Part shown: positions 8,470 to 17,699 of the stretch, one piece after another
Numbering within the stretch: position 1 is the stretch's first letter
Layout: every line of letters starts with the position of its first letter
DNA from: an uncultured Lachnoanaerobaculum sp.
GTDB taxonomy: Bacteria; Bacillota; Clostridia; Lachnospirales; Lachnospiraceae
Length of the DNA stretch: 64,000 nucleotides
Assembly: GCA_946999385.1 (NCBI GenBank)
Contig: CAMQCZ010000004.1
Location: forward strand, 1 to 64,000
Direction: 5' to 3'
The notes under the pieces: generated by a model
What the model was told of the DNA's origin: nothing
What the model saw: the letters and a program-made list of their open reading frames with translations, nothing else
Databases searched by the model: none
Program-made: the position numbers and the translations under genes

Positions 8470-10404
8470 ATGAAAATAAGACTCAGTGATTATATAGCTA
8501 AAACTGTTGTAAGACTTGGAATATGCAGGGCATTTAGTGTTACAGGTGGCGGTGCAATGTTTCTTAATGATTCTTTAGGGCATATGGATGGCTTAAGTGT
8601 TCTATATAATCACCATGAACAGGCAAGTGCTATTGCGGCGGAAAGCTATGCACGTATCAATAATAAAATGGCATTATTATGTGTAACTACGGGCCCCGGT
8701 GGAACAAATGCTATAACAGGAGTTGTAGGAGCATATCTTGATTCTATTCCTATGTTGATTTTGTCAGGTCAGGTAAGATATGATTTAACTAAAAGATTTA
8801 CGGGTCTTAATATCAGAGCCTTGGGAGATCAAGAATTTGATATATGTAAATCCATAGAATGTATGACTAAATATTGTGAAATGATTACAGATCCTATGCG
8901 AATAAGATATTGTCTTGAGAAGGCTGTATATCTTGCTAAAAGTACAAGACCAGGTCCTACATGGCTTGATATACCTTTAAATATTCAATCAAGTTTTATA
9001 GAAGAGGATGAGCTTATAGGCTTTGATATAGATGATTTTGAAAATGGTGGAGATGGTTGGAATAAAAAGCATCAATATTTTGATGCTAAATTAGACAAAA
9101 AAGCCGATATTGATATATTCCCAAAGGAAATTTCTAAAGCTACTATAAGGCTTATTATAGAAAAAATAAAAAATTCTGAAAGACCTATTTTAAATGCCGG
9201 AAATGGAATAAGAATAGGAGCTGCACATGCTGAATTTATGCAGCTTGTAGAGAAGCTCGGTATACCTGTAGCAGTAGGTTGGAACAGTCAGGATTGCTTA
9301 TATGACGAGCATCCGCTATATGCAGGTCGTCCGGGAAATTTTGGAGATAGAGCCGGTAATTTTGCTATTCAAAATTCAGACTTGGTATTGTCAATAGGAT
9401 CAAGGCTTAGCTTAAGACAGGTTGGCTTTAATTATAAAACTTGGGCAAGAGAAGCTTTTACTATTGTAAATGATATAGATAATGAAGAACTTAAAAAGCC
9501 TACAATTCATGTTTCCTTACCTATACATGCTGATTGCAAGGTATTTATTAAAGAGCTTTTAGATGAAATTAAAGATATAAAGGGTGTTTTGTGGCAAGGC
9601 GGTTGCGGCTTGAAGAATATGAGCTGGCTTGAAACTATTTCATATTGGAAGAATAAATATCCTGTGTGTAAAAAGGAATTTATTGAAAATGATGATACAA
9701 AATTTGCAAATGTATATGCTTTTATAAAATATATAAGTGAAAATGCTAAAAGAAATCAAATAACTGTAGTAGGAAATGGCTCTGCCTGTGTAGTAGGCGG
9801 ACATTCGTATATTATAAAAAAAGGACAAAGATTTATTTCAAATTCAGCCATAGCTTCCATGGGATATGATTTACCGGCTGCTATAGGTGCATATATAGCA
9901 AATAAAGATTCTAATAATAAATATGATGATGAAGTAATATTGGTAACCGGAGATGGAAGCATACAAATGAATTTACAAGAGCTGCAAACTATTATTCATC
10001 ATAAAATGAATATTAAGATTTTTATAATAAATAATGATGGATATCATAGCATAAGACAAACTCAAACCAAATTTTTTAATGACAGAGTAATGGTCGGTAT
10101 AGGACAAGATAGTGGGGATCTAAGCTTCCCTGATATGGAAAAGCTTGCATATGCTTATGGTTATCCATATTTAAAAGCAAAAACTAACAGTGAGTTGGAA
10201 GATACCATAAAAAAAGCCTTCAATATAAAAGGACCTGCAATCATTGAGGCTTTTGTAACAAAGGAACAAAATTTTGAACCTAAGTCATCGGGAAAGCAAT
10301 TACCTGACGGTAGGATGGTTAGTCCTCCACTTGAAGATCTGGTTCCTTTTTTATCAGATGAAGAAATGGATTCAAATATGATAATAGAAAGAATAAAAGA
10401 ATAA
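8470..10404 (+). CDS. ThDP-dependent acetolactate-synthase-like enzyme of the polysaccharide operon
   Basis: A 644-residue member of the acetolactate synthase/pyruvate oxidase superfamily. The N-terminal domain has HHEQASAIAAE with the catalytic Glu and TTGPGGTNA. The C-terminal ThDP site has GDGS and, about 27 residues on, NND, the usual GDG...NN metal/cofactor motif. It is longer than the 550-600 residues of standard IlvB. No small regulatory subunit (ilvN) or other ilv gene is near. Instead it heads a sugar-modification and glycosyltransferase operon. There, relatives such as YerE transfer the acetyl unit of pyruvate to a keto sugar. I infer a role in making a branched sugar. The next gene follows after 10 bp. 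GAGGAG precedes the ATG. Confidence 0.8.
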   Translation: MKIRLSDYIAKTVVRLGICRAFSVTGGGAMFLNDSLGHMDGLSVLYNHHEQASAIAAESYARINNKMALLCVTTGPGGTNAITGVVGAYLDSIPMLILSGQVRYDLTKRFTGLNIRALGDQEFDICKSIECMTKYCEMITDPMRIRYCLEKAVYLAKSTRPGPTWLDIPLNIQSSFIEEDELIGFDIDDFENGGDGWNKKHQYFDAKLDKKADIDIFPKEISKATIRLIIEKIKNSERPILNAGNGIRIGAAHAEFMQLVEKLGIPVAVGWNSQDCLYDEHPLYAGRPGNFGDRAGNFAIQNSDLVLSIGSRLSLRQVGFNYKTWAREAFTIVNDIDNEELKKPTIHVSLPIHADCKVFIKELLDEIKDIKGVLWQGGCGLKNMSWLETISYWKNKYPVCKKEFIENDDTKFANVYAFIKYISENAKRNQITVVGNGSACVVGGHSYIIKKGQRFISNSAIASMGYDLPAAIGAYIANKDSNNKYDDEVILVTGDGSIQMNLQELQTIIHHKMNIKIFIINNDGYHSIRQTQTKFFNDRVMVGIGQDSGDLSFPDMEKLAYAYGYPYLKAKTNSELEDTIKKAFNIKGPAIIEAFVTKEQNFEPKSSGKQLPDGRMVSPPLEDLVPFLSDEEMDSNMIIERIKE

Positions 10405-10414
10405 GGAATAGATA

Positions 10415-11377
10415 ATGAGAATATTTATAACGGGAGCAAGTAGTTTTATAGCTTCAAATTTATTAAGAAAGCTTTTGGCTAATGGACACACTATATATGC
10501 TTTAGTTAGAAAAGACTCTAAAAATATTTATAAGTTGCCGGTTCATGATAATTTACATATTTATTTTGGAGATATGAATAATATTGATAGTATAGAATTA
10601 AATGATATAGCTATATGTCTACATTTTGCATGGGAGGGCATAGGTATGCTCGGCAGAATGAATGAAGATATTCAAAGAAAAAATGTAGATAATACCTTAA
10701 AGCTTATAAAAAAATGTAAGCATATGGGTGTAAAAAAATTCATATTTGCAGGTTCTCAGGCAGAATATGGACAAAGTATGGATAATCATATTGATAAAAA
10801 ATGCGATGAGCTTGTCAGTGAAAAAGCAATTTCTTTTTATGGGAAAGCAAAATTGGAGCTTGCAAAAAGAGCAAGCTGTGAATGTGAAAAGTTAGATATT
10901 TCATATATACATCTTAGGATTTTTAGTGTATATGGATATTATGATCATGAAACTTCTTTGATTTCAACCTGTATAAAACATTTTAGAGAAAGTGATGAAA
11001 TTTTAGATTTGAGCTTTTGTAATCAAAAATGGAATTATATTTATATAGATGAGTGTGTTGACATAATAAATTATATAGTAGAAGATGAAAAAATAGCTGA
11101 TAAATTAAAAGCTTATAATCAAAGCTGTGATTTATATAAAAAGAATATATTAAATATAGCAGGTAATGATACAAGAATATTAAAGGAATTTGTTTTGGAG
11201 CTTGCAAATATATATAAAAAATCAGATAGAGTAAGATTTATTAAGGATAATAAGAGTATAGAGGGAATTCCATATTTAAATCCGGATATATCAAAGCTTG
11301 AATGGATATATCCTGAAAGAAAGCAATATAGTTTTAAAAAAGGAGTACAATTAATTGAAAAAATGTATAATATGTAA
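10415..11377 (+). CDS. NAD(P)-dependent epimerase/dehydratase (extended SDR)
   Basis: 320 residues, cytosolic. The N-terminal Rossmann motif GASSFIAS departs from the usual GxxGxxG at the last Gly. FAGSQAEYG and the active-site YGKAK (YxxxK) follow. It belongs to the nucleotide-sugar epimerase/4-ketoreductase group of extended short-chain dehydrogenases. Its place between the ThDP enzyme and a sugar C-methyltransferase-like gene suggests it acts on the same NDP-keto-sugar, as a reductase, epimerase or dehydratase. The exact reaction cannot be told. Its 3' end overlaps the next gene by 23 bp. Confidence 0.78.
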   Translation: MRIFITGASSFIASNLLRKLLANGHTIYALVRKDSKNIYKLPVHDNLHIYFGDMNNIDSIELNDIAICLHFAWEGIGMLGRMNEDIQRKNVDNTLKLIKKCKHMGVKKFIFAGSQAEYGQSMDNHIDKKCDELVSEKAISFYGKAKLELAKRASCECEKLDISYIHLRIFSVYGYYDHETSLISTCIKHFRESDEILDLSFCNQKWNYIYIDECVDIINYIVEDEKIADKLKAYNQSCDLYKKNILNIAGNDTRILKEFVLELANIYKKSDRVRFIKDNKSIEGIPYLNPDISKLEWIYPERKQYSFKKGVQLIEKMYNM

Positions 11378-12485
11378 ATCAAAGCTTGAAAAATTATTTT
11401 CTATACCTAATATGCCTGCATCGGCACAGGATATACCCTCTTATGATAGATTAAAGGACGATAAAGGTATAGATATATCACTTTGCCATTGTAAGGCTTG
11501 TGGATTGGTACAGCTTGATTGTGAGCCTGTATTTTATTATAAGGATGTGATAAGAGCCGGTGGATATTCAAGTACTATGGAAGAGCTTAGAAGGAAACAA
11601 TATGATGATTTTATAACACTTTGTAAGCTTGAAAATGAAAAAATTATTGAGCTTGGTTGTGGTGGTGGAGAATTTTTAAGTATCTTAGCTACATATAATG
11701 TTAAAGCATATGGTATCGAGCATAATGAAAAATTGCTTAAAAAAGCTCTATCCTTAGGATTGGAGGTTGATAGAGATTTTCCTGAGGATGAAGAGCATAT
11801 ATTTAAAAATTCTCCATTTAAGGCATTTACTTCATTTAATTTTTTAGAGCATCAGCCTGAGCCTTTAGTATATCTTCGTTCTATATATAATAATTTAGAA
11901 GAAGAAGCCTACGGGCTTATTACTGTGCCAAGCTTTGAATATATATTGGAGCAGGAAAGCTTCTATGAAATAATACCTGATCATATAGCATATTATACCA
12001 TGGACAGCTTACAAATTTTGCTCGCAAATTCAGGCTTTGATATAATAAAAAAAGAAAGAATAAATAGAGATACTTTAGCAGTTATAGTAAAGAAAAAAAT
12101 GAAGCCTGATATATCAAAATTAGTCGAGCAAAAGGAAAATATAAAAAGGGAAGTTTTTGGATTGATAGAAAAATATAGTTCCCTGAATAAAAAAATAGCA
12201 ATATGGGGAGCAAGTCATCAGAGTTTTACCTTGTGTGCTACATTAAATTTAAAAGATAAGATAGAATTTATTATAGATTCGGCACCATTTAAGCAGGGAT
12301 TATATGCACCTGCAAGCCATATTAAAATAGTATCATTAAGTGAGGCAATGCAAAGCGATATCAGTGCCATACTTATAGTTGCACCAGGATATACTAAAGA
12401 AATTGCAAATATAATAAAAGATAATTTCGTTAAAGGGATAGATATTTACACACTTATGACACAGCATATAGAAGAATATATATAA
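11355..12485 (+). CDS. SAM-dependent sugar C-methyltransferase-like protein
   Basis: 376 residues with the three-part layout of deoxysugar C-methyltransferases (TylC3/TcaB9 type). First is an N-terminal zinc-binding module (CIICKS and CHCKACGLVQ). Next is a class I SAM domain (LGCGGGEFL) with DHIAYY as a likely catalytic region. Last is a C-terminal Rossmann-like module (IAIWGASHQSFTL). The family adds a methyl group at C3 of NDP-4-keto-6-deoxysugars. TTG 11355 is supported by AGGAG 9 nt upstream. It is translationally coupled to the epimerase (overlap) and to the dehydrogenase (TAATG overlap region). The substrate sugar is unknown. Confidence 0.8.
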   Translation: MKKCIICKSKLEKLFSIPNMPASAQDIPSYDRLKDDKGIDISLCHCKACGLVQLDCEPVFYYKDVIRAGGYSSTMEELRRKQYDDFITLCKLENEKIIELGCGGGEFLSILATYNVKAYGIEHNEKLLKKALSLGLEVDRDFPEDEEHIFKNSPFKAFTSFNFLEHQPEPLVYLRSIYNNLEEEAYGLITVPSFEYILEQESFYEIIPDHIAYYTMDSLQILLANSGFDIIKKERINRDTLAVIVKKKMKPDISKLVEQKENIKREVFGLIEKYSSLNKKIAIWGASHQSFTLCATLNLKDKIEFIIDSAPFKQGLYAPASHIKIVSLSEAMQSDISAILIVAPGYTKEIANIIKDNFVKGIDIYTLMTQHIEEYI

Positions 12486-12496
12486 TGGAGGAATCT

Positions 12497-13579
12497 ATGA
12501 AAGCATTCGTTCTTGAGGATAGAAATAAAGCGATTATAAAAGAACTTGAAAAACCGCAATTAATGAGTGAATATGATGCTATTTTAAGCCCGGTTGCAAT
12601 GTCTGTGTGTACAAGTGATGTTAATACAGTTTATGGAACAGGTTCAAGGAAAGCAAAGGATTTGATACTTGGTCATGAATGTGTAGCAAAGGTTATAAAA
12701 GCCGGATCTGAGGTTTTTGATTTTAAGAAAGGAGATATAGTTGTTGTGCCTGCAATGACTCCTGATTGGAGAAATCCATATATACAGGATAATAATATAT
12801 TACATGCCGGCACTAATTTTTCAGCAAATACTCTCGGAAGAACAAGGCCGGGTGTATTTGCAGAAGAATTTATAGTTTCCAATGCAGACTTAAATTTAGC
12901 CTTAGTGCCAAAAGATGTAAGCATAGCTGATGCACTTATGTGCGTTGATATGGTTACAACAGGTTTTACCGGTGTTGAAAGGGCAAATATAGTAACCGGA
13001 GATGTAGTTGTTGTTATAGGTATAGGTGCAGTAGGACTTATGGCAATACAGGCTGCAAGCTTACATGGAGCCGGTAGAATTATTGCAATAGGTTCAAGAG
13101 CTGTATCTAAGGACTTAGCATATAAATATGGTGCAAATGATATTTATGATTATAAGGAAATGGATGTCGTTGCTAAGGTTTTAAATGAAACTGAAATAGG
13201 AGCAGATGTGGTTATTATTTGCGGTGGAAATGATGAGGTCTTATCACAGGCTGTTGATATGGCAAGATATGGTGTAGGTAGAATAGTAAATTTGAAATTA
13301 TTTTCAGGTGATGGCAATATATATTTTTCAAAATTTAATTCAGGAAGAGGAATGTCAGGAAAAAGTATTTATATGGAGCTTGGTAAGGGAGGTAGAATTA
13401 GAATGGAAAGACTCTTATCAATGGTAAAATATAAGAGAATAAGTCCGAGAGATTTAATTACACATAAATTTTATGGCTTTGATAGTATATATAAATGCCT
13501 GGATTTAATGAAGAATAAAGGTGATAGCGTAATAAAGACGATGCTGATACCGGAATGGATTGATAATGAAAAAAATTAG
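12497..13579 (+). CDS. Zinc-dependent secondary-alcohol-dehydrogenase-like protein (TbADH type)
   Basis: 360 residues, strongly like the NADP-dependent secondary alcohol dehydrogenases of Thermoanaerobacter and Clostridium beijerinckii along the whole length. The zinc ligands are kept: Cys38 (CTSD), His60 (GHE) and Asp151, one off the TbADH numbering. AITPDWR appears as AMTPDWR. The GIGAVGLM nucleotide motif is followed by GSR, the NADP-selecting loop of TbADH. ATG 12497 is chosen over 12485 because GGAGG sits 5 nt upstream and the start MKAF matches the family. In this operon it may reduce a keto or acetyl side chain on a sugar, not a free ketone; that is inference. Confidence 0.82.
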   Translation: MKAFVLEDRNKAIIKELEKPQLMSEYDAILSPVAMSVCTSDVNTVYGTGSRKAKDLILGHECVAKVIKAGSEVFDFKKGDIVVVPAMTPDWRNPYIQDNNILHAGTNFSANTLGRTRPGVFAEEFIVSNADLNLALVPKDVSIADALMCVDMVTTGFTGVERANIVTGDVVVVIGIGAVGLMAIQAASLHGAGRIIAIGSRAVSKDLAYKYGANDIYDYKEMDVVAKVLNETEIGADVVIICGGNDEVLSQAVDMARYGVGRIVNLKLFSGDGNIYFSKFNSGRGMSGKSIYMELGKGGRIRMERLLSMVKYKRISPRDLITHKFYGFDSIYKCLDLMKNKGDSVIKTMLIPEWIDNEKN

Positions 13580-14525
13580 TGTTGTTGTACCTTGTTATAA
13601 TGAAGAAGAAAATATAGAAATGATGTATGAGTCATTAAAAAATTTATTTAAAACTCAGCTTAAAAATTATGAATATGAATTTATTTTTATTGATAATGAT
13701 AGCTCTGATCAGTCAAGAAATATACTTAGACGACTTTGCAAGTCTGATAAAAAACTTAAAGCTATATTTAATGCTAAAAACTTTGGACAATTTAATTCTC
13801 CATATTATGCCATGCTACAAAGTAGTGGAGAGGCAACTATATTGATGGCTGCAGATTTCCAAGATCCTTTGGAAATGATACCAAAATATATTGAAGCTTG
13901 GGAAGAAGGCTATAAAATAGCTATAGGAATAAAAAAGACAAGTAAAGAAAATATTATTATGTATAAGCTTAGAAGCTTGTATTATAAAATTATAAAAAAA
14001 TTATCAGATGTAGAGCAGATAGAGCATTTTACAGGCTTTGGATTATATGATAAGGATTTTATAAATGTTATGAGAAGGCTTGACGATCCTACTCCATTTC
14101 TTAGAGGAATAGTGGCAGAGCTAGGATTTAGGAGAAAGGAAATACCTTATTCACAGCCAAGAAGAAGAGCCGGAGTTACAAGTAATAACTTTTATAGATT
14201 ATATGATGCGGCTATGCTTAGTATAACATCTTATACAAAAATAGGATTGAGAATTGCAACATTTATAGGGGCAATTACAGGAATGCTCAGTTTTTTTGTA
14301 TCTATATTTTATTTGATTTTAAAATTAATTTATTGGAACAGATTTGCAGCAGGTATGGTGCCTATCTTGATTGGAATGCTATTTTTAGGCTCTATACAAA
14401 TATTTTTTATAGGAATGATAGGTGAATATATTTTGACAATAAATCAAAGAGTGATGAAAAGGCCCTTGGTTGTTGAAGAGGAAAGAATTAATTTTGAGGA
14501 GATAGCTAAAGAAAATGAAATATAA
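13566..14525 (+). CDS. Family 2 glycosyltransferase with two C-terminal membrane helices (GtrB/DPM1-like)
   Basis: The protein has a GT-A domain (VVPCYNEEENI, FIDNDSSD, AADFQDPLE). Two hydrophobic segments (about residues 235-260 and 268-295) follow, as in GtrB-type polyprenyl-phosphate glycosyltransferases. These enzymes load a sugar onto the lipid carrier undecaprenyl phosphate at the inner face of the membrane. ATG 13566, overlapping the dehydrogenase end, is preferred to the in-frame TTG 13560 because of spacing from TGGA. It overlaps the next gene by 11 bp. The donor sugar is unknown; it could be the product of the four genes upstream. Confidence 0.82.
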   Translation: MKKISVVVPCYNEEENIEMMYESLKNLFKTQLKNYEYEFIFIDNDSSDQSRNILRRLCKSDKKLKAIFNAKNFGQFNSPYYAMLQSSGEATILMAADFQDPLEMIPKYIEAWEEGYKIAIGIKKTSKENIIMYKLRSLYYKIIKKLSDVEQIEHFTGFGLYDKDFINVMRRLDDPTPFLRGIVAELGFRRKEIPYSQPRRRAGVTSNNFYRLYDAAMLSITSYTKIGLRIATFIGAITGMLSFFVSIFYLILKLIYWNRFAAGMVPILIGMLFLGSIQIFFIGMIGEYILTINQRVMKRPLVVEEERINFEEIAKENEI

Positions 14526-16716
14526 GATAGATACTATAAAAAAGAAAGAAGATATTATTATTTTTAATGGCTGGGTAATAGGGAAAAATATAAATTCAAA
14601 TATTTCATATAGAGTATTAGATGAAAATTATAAGCAAATAGAAGCTAAGATTATACCAATCAGACGTGATGATGTATGTGAGCATTATTTTAAACAAATT
14701 ATAGAAAAAAATTTCGGATATGATATTTCATTTAAATATGATAAAGAAAGAATATATTATATAGAGATAAGTGTTGATAATAAAAAATATAAAATTAAAA
14801 TTAATGAAGAAATAATCAAAAAAAGACTTAGTACTTCAAGAAGAAGGTTAGAAAAAATATTTTCAATGTTTAATAAAAAAAATATCATTGAGGGACTGAC
14901 TTATTTAAAAAATAATGGCATTATTTCATTATTAAAGAAAATAAGATATAAAATATATAATTTAGAGAGTAAATATGAGTATTCAGAATGGTATGAGCTT
15001 ACTAAGCCTACTAAAGCTGAGCTTGATAAGCAAAGAAAATATGAATTTGATTATATGCCCTTATTTTCAATTATAATTCCTGCTTATGAAACTTTGCCAA
15101 GATATCTTAAAGAATTAATTGAATCTATATTAAATCAAACTTATACAAATTTTGAAATTTGTATTGCTGACGGAAGTAGGGCCGGTAATTCTAATGAAAT
15201 AATTTATAAGGAATATCTTAAAAAAGATAAAAGACTGAAGTATAAAATAATAGGTGAAAATCTTGGAATAGCTAATAATACTAATAAGGCTTTAGAAATG
15301 GCAAGTGGAGATTATATTATTTTATGCGATCATGACGATAAGCTTACTCCTAATGCCTTATATGAGTGTGCAAGGATTATAAATGATAAAGCCTGTGATT
15401 GCTTATATTCAGATGAAGACAAAATGGATATGCAAACTGAAGAGCTGTTTGAACCGCATTTTAAACCTGATTTTAATATAGATTTACTTAGAAGTGTTAA
15501 TTATATTTGCCATTTATTTGTCGTAAAGAAGGAGCTTATAGATAAATATGGCAATTTTAATGAAGAATTTGACGGTGCCCAAGACTATGATTTTATATTT
15601 AGAATGGTAGAAAATGCAAATGCTGTTGCACATATTCCAAAGGTTTTATATCATTGGAGATGTCATATGAAATCAACATCTATAAATCCTGAGAGTAAAT
15701 TATATGCATATGAAGCGGGAATTAGAGCTATCAAAGCTCATTATAAGAGAACTCTTGCGGATATTAAGGTGAAAAGTGTAGAAAAAGGTGCATATTATGG
15801 GATTTATCATACAATCTTTGAGCCTAAAGATGAACTTGTTTCTATTATCATACCGAATAAGGATCATATACAAGATTTGGATAAGGCTATAAGGTCGATT
15901 TTGAATAAGAGTACATATAGAAATTTGGAATTTATTATTGTAGAGAATAATTCTACATTAGCTGAAACTTGGGAATATTATGAAAAGATACAAAAGGAAT
16001 TTGATAATATTAAACTTGTTAAGTGGGATAAAGAATTTAATTATTCTGCTATAAATAATTATGGAGTAAAATTTGCAAAGGGAGAATATTTATTATTTCT
16101 TAATAATGATGTAGAGTTGATAGAGAAAGCTTCTATTGAAGAAATGCTTTCATATGTACAAAGGGATGATGTAGGTATATGTGGAGCAAGGCTTTTATAT
16201 GAAGATAATAGCATACAACATGCAGGTGTTGTTATAGGATTTGGAGGAATAGCAGGGCATACATTTATAGGTCTTGAAAAGGAAAGAATTTCTTATTTTA
16301 ATCGAGCATTGATATGTCAGGATTATTCAGCAGTTACAGCAGCTTGTATGATGTCAAAGAAAGAAATTTTTGAAAAGGTTGGAGGCTTTAGTACTGAATT
16401 AGCTGTTGCTTTCAATGATATAGATTATTGTATGAAGGTTAGAGAATTAGGAAAATTGGTTGTTTACAATCCTTATGCTTGTCTTTATCATTATGAATCA
16501 AAGTCAAGGGGATTGGAAGACACTCCGGAAAAAATAGAAAGATTTAATAGAGAAATAGGTATTTTCCTAAAAAAATGGGGTAAAATTGTACAAGATGGTG
16601 ATCCTTATTATAATCAGAATTTAACTCTTAGAAAATCAGATTTCTCACTAAAGGATTTATCAAAAGAAAAAATAGGAGAGCCTTATAAAATTAAAGGCAT
16701 AGAAAAGTATATGTAA
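14515..16716 (+). CDS. Tandem-domain glycosyltransferase (two GT2 modules)
   Basis: 733 residues. An N-terminal beta-rich region of about 110 residues (NGWVIGKNIN) is of unknown role. It is followed by a first GT-A module (FSIIIPAYETLPRYLKEL, CDHDD as the metal motif) and a second (SIIIPNKDHIQDL, LLFLNNDVE as the metal motif). Both modules keep an acidic metal site, so each may add a sugar, as in bifunctional polysaccharide synthesis enzymes. It is cytosolic or peripheral and has no membrane helices. It overlaps the previous gene and ends 1 bp before the next. The acceptor is unknown. Confidence 0.82.
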   Translation: MKYKIDTIKKKEDIIIFNGWVIGKNINSNISYRVLDENYKQIEAKIIPIRRDDVCEHYFKQIIEKNFGYDISFKYDKERIYYIEISVDNKKYKIKINEEIIKKRLSTSRRRLEKIFSMFNKKNIIEGLTYLKNNGIISLLKKIRYKIYNLESKYEYSEWYELTKPTKAELDKQRKYEFDYMPLFSIIIPAYETLPRYLKELIESILNQTYTNFEICIADGSRAGNSNEIIYKEYLKKDKRLKYKIIGENLGIANNTNKALEMASGDYIILCDHDDKLTPNALYECARIINDKACDCLYSDEDKMDMQTEELFEPHFKPDFNIDLLRSVNYICHLFVVKKELIDKYGNFNEEFDGAQDYDFIFRMVENANAVAHIPKVLYHWRCHMKSTSINPESKLYAYEAGIRAIKAHYKRTLADIKVKSVEKGAYYGIYHTIFEPKDELVSIIIPNKDHIQDLDKAIRSILNKSTYRNLEFIIVENNSTLAETWEYYEKIQKEFDNIKLVKWDKEFNYSAINNYGVKFAKGEYLLFLNNDVELIEKASIEEMLSYVQRDDVGICGARLLYEDNSIQHAGVVIGFGGIAGHTFIGLEKERISYFNRALICQDYSAVTAACMMSKKEIFEKVGGFSTELAVAFNDIDYCMKVRELGKLVVYNPYACLYHYESKSRGLEDTPEKIERFNREIGIFLKKWGKIVQDGDPYYNQNLTLRKSDFSLKDLSKEKIGEPYKIKGIEKYM

Positions 16717-16717
16717 T

Positions 16718-17689
16718 ATGGAAGTGACTATAATAATACCTAATTTTAACGGTTTGAAATTTATTAAGCCTTGTCTTTTAAGCTTGGAAAAGCAAAGCTT
16801 TAAGGATTTTAAATTATTAATAATTGATAATGGTTCAAGTGACGGTTCTAAGGAATGGTTTAGAGATAATAATATTGATTTTATTGATTTGGATACTAAT
16901 TTAGGATTTGCAGGAGCTTGTAATCTTGCCTTAAAAAGAGTAGAAACAGAGTATGTTATATTATTAAATAATGATACGGAAGTTTTTGAAGATTATGTAG
17001 AAAATTTAATATATGCAATTAAAAATAATGCTAATCTTTTTTCAGTAAGTCCACTTATGATTAATGCACATAATAAAAATTTAGTAGATGATGCGGGGGA
17101 CGGAATGTGTTTGTTTGGATTTGCATATCAAATAGGAGTTGGAGAAAAAATTCAAGCTTATAACAAATCAAGGGATATTTTTTCATCTTGTGCAGGAGCG
17201 GCTATTTATAGAATGGATATTTTAAAAAAAATCGGATTTTTTGATGAGGCTCATTTTGCATATTTGGAGGATATTGATTTAGGCTTTAGAGCAAGACTTT
17301 ATGGATATGATAATATATTTGAGCCAAGTGCAAGGGTATATCATCTGGGTAGTGCAACAAGCGGTTCAAAATATAATTCATTTAAGGTTAAATTGGCGGC
17401 AAGAAATAATATTTATTTGCATTATAAGAATCAAAGTAATATAATGCTTTTACTAAATGCTATACCTTTAGCTTTAGGTATATTTATAAAATATTTGTTT
17501 TTTAAGAAAAAAGGATTTGAAAAAGATTATATAGATGGCTTAAAGGAAGGCTTTTCCAATTACAAAAAGTGTAAAAGAGTAAATTTTAGTAAAATTAAAT
17601 TTGAAAATTTATTAGATATAGAGTTAAGGATGCTTTATGGAAGCTTCGACTATATGTTACATTTTATAAATAGGAGATTAAGGAAATAA
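16718..17689 (+). CDS. Family 2 glycosyltransferase (rhamnosyltransferase-like)
   Basis: 323 residues with a GT-A fold: TIIIPNFNGLKFI at the start, LIIDNGSSDGS, LGFAGACN and LLNNDTEVF as the metal motif. AYLEDIDLGFRARLYG follows, typical of WbbL-like rhamnosyltransferases. A hydrophobic stretch (about 240-262) may bind the membrane. Family resemblance suggests early chain assembly on undecaprenyl diphosphate, but no dTDP-rhamnose genes are in the window. Confidence 0.78.
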   Translation: MEVTIIIPNFNGLKFIKPCLLSLEKQSFKDFKLLIIDNGSSDGSKEWFRDNNIDFIDLDTNLGFAGACNLALKRVETEYVILLNNDTEVFEDYVENLIYAIKNNANLFSVSPLMINAHNKNLVDDAGDGMCLFGFAYQIGVGEKIQAYNKSRDIFSSCAGAAIYRMDILKKIGFFDEAHFAYLEDIDLGFRARLYGYDNIFEPSARVYHLGSATSGSKYNSFKVKLAARNNIYLHYKNQSNIMLLLNAIPLALGIFIKYLFFKKKGFEKDYIDGLKEGFSNYKKCKRVNFSKIKFENLLDIELRMLYGSFDYMLHFINRRLRK

Positions 17690-17699
17690 AGAGGATATA

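Noticed and set aside
8470..10404. Biosynthetic acetolactate synthase (ilvB) for branched-chain amino acids
   Set aside because: It is longer than usual, has no ilvN or ilvCD neighbours, and is translationally linked to sugar-modifying genes.
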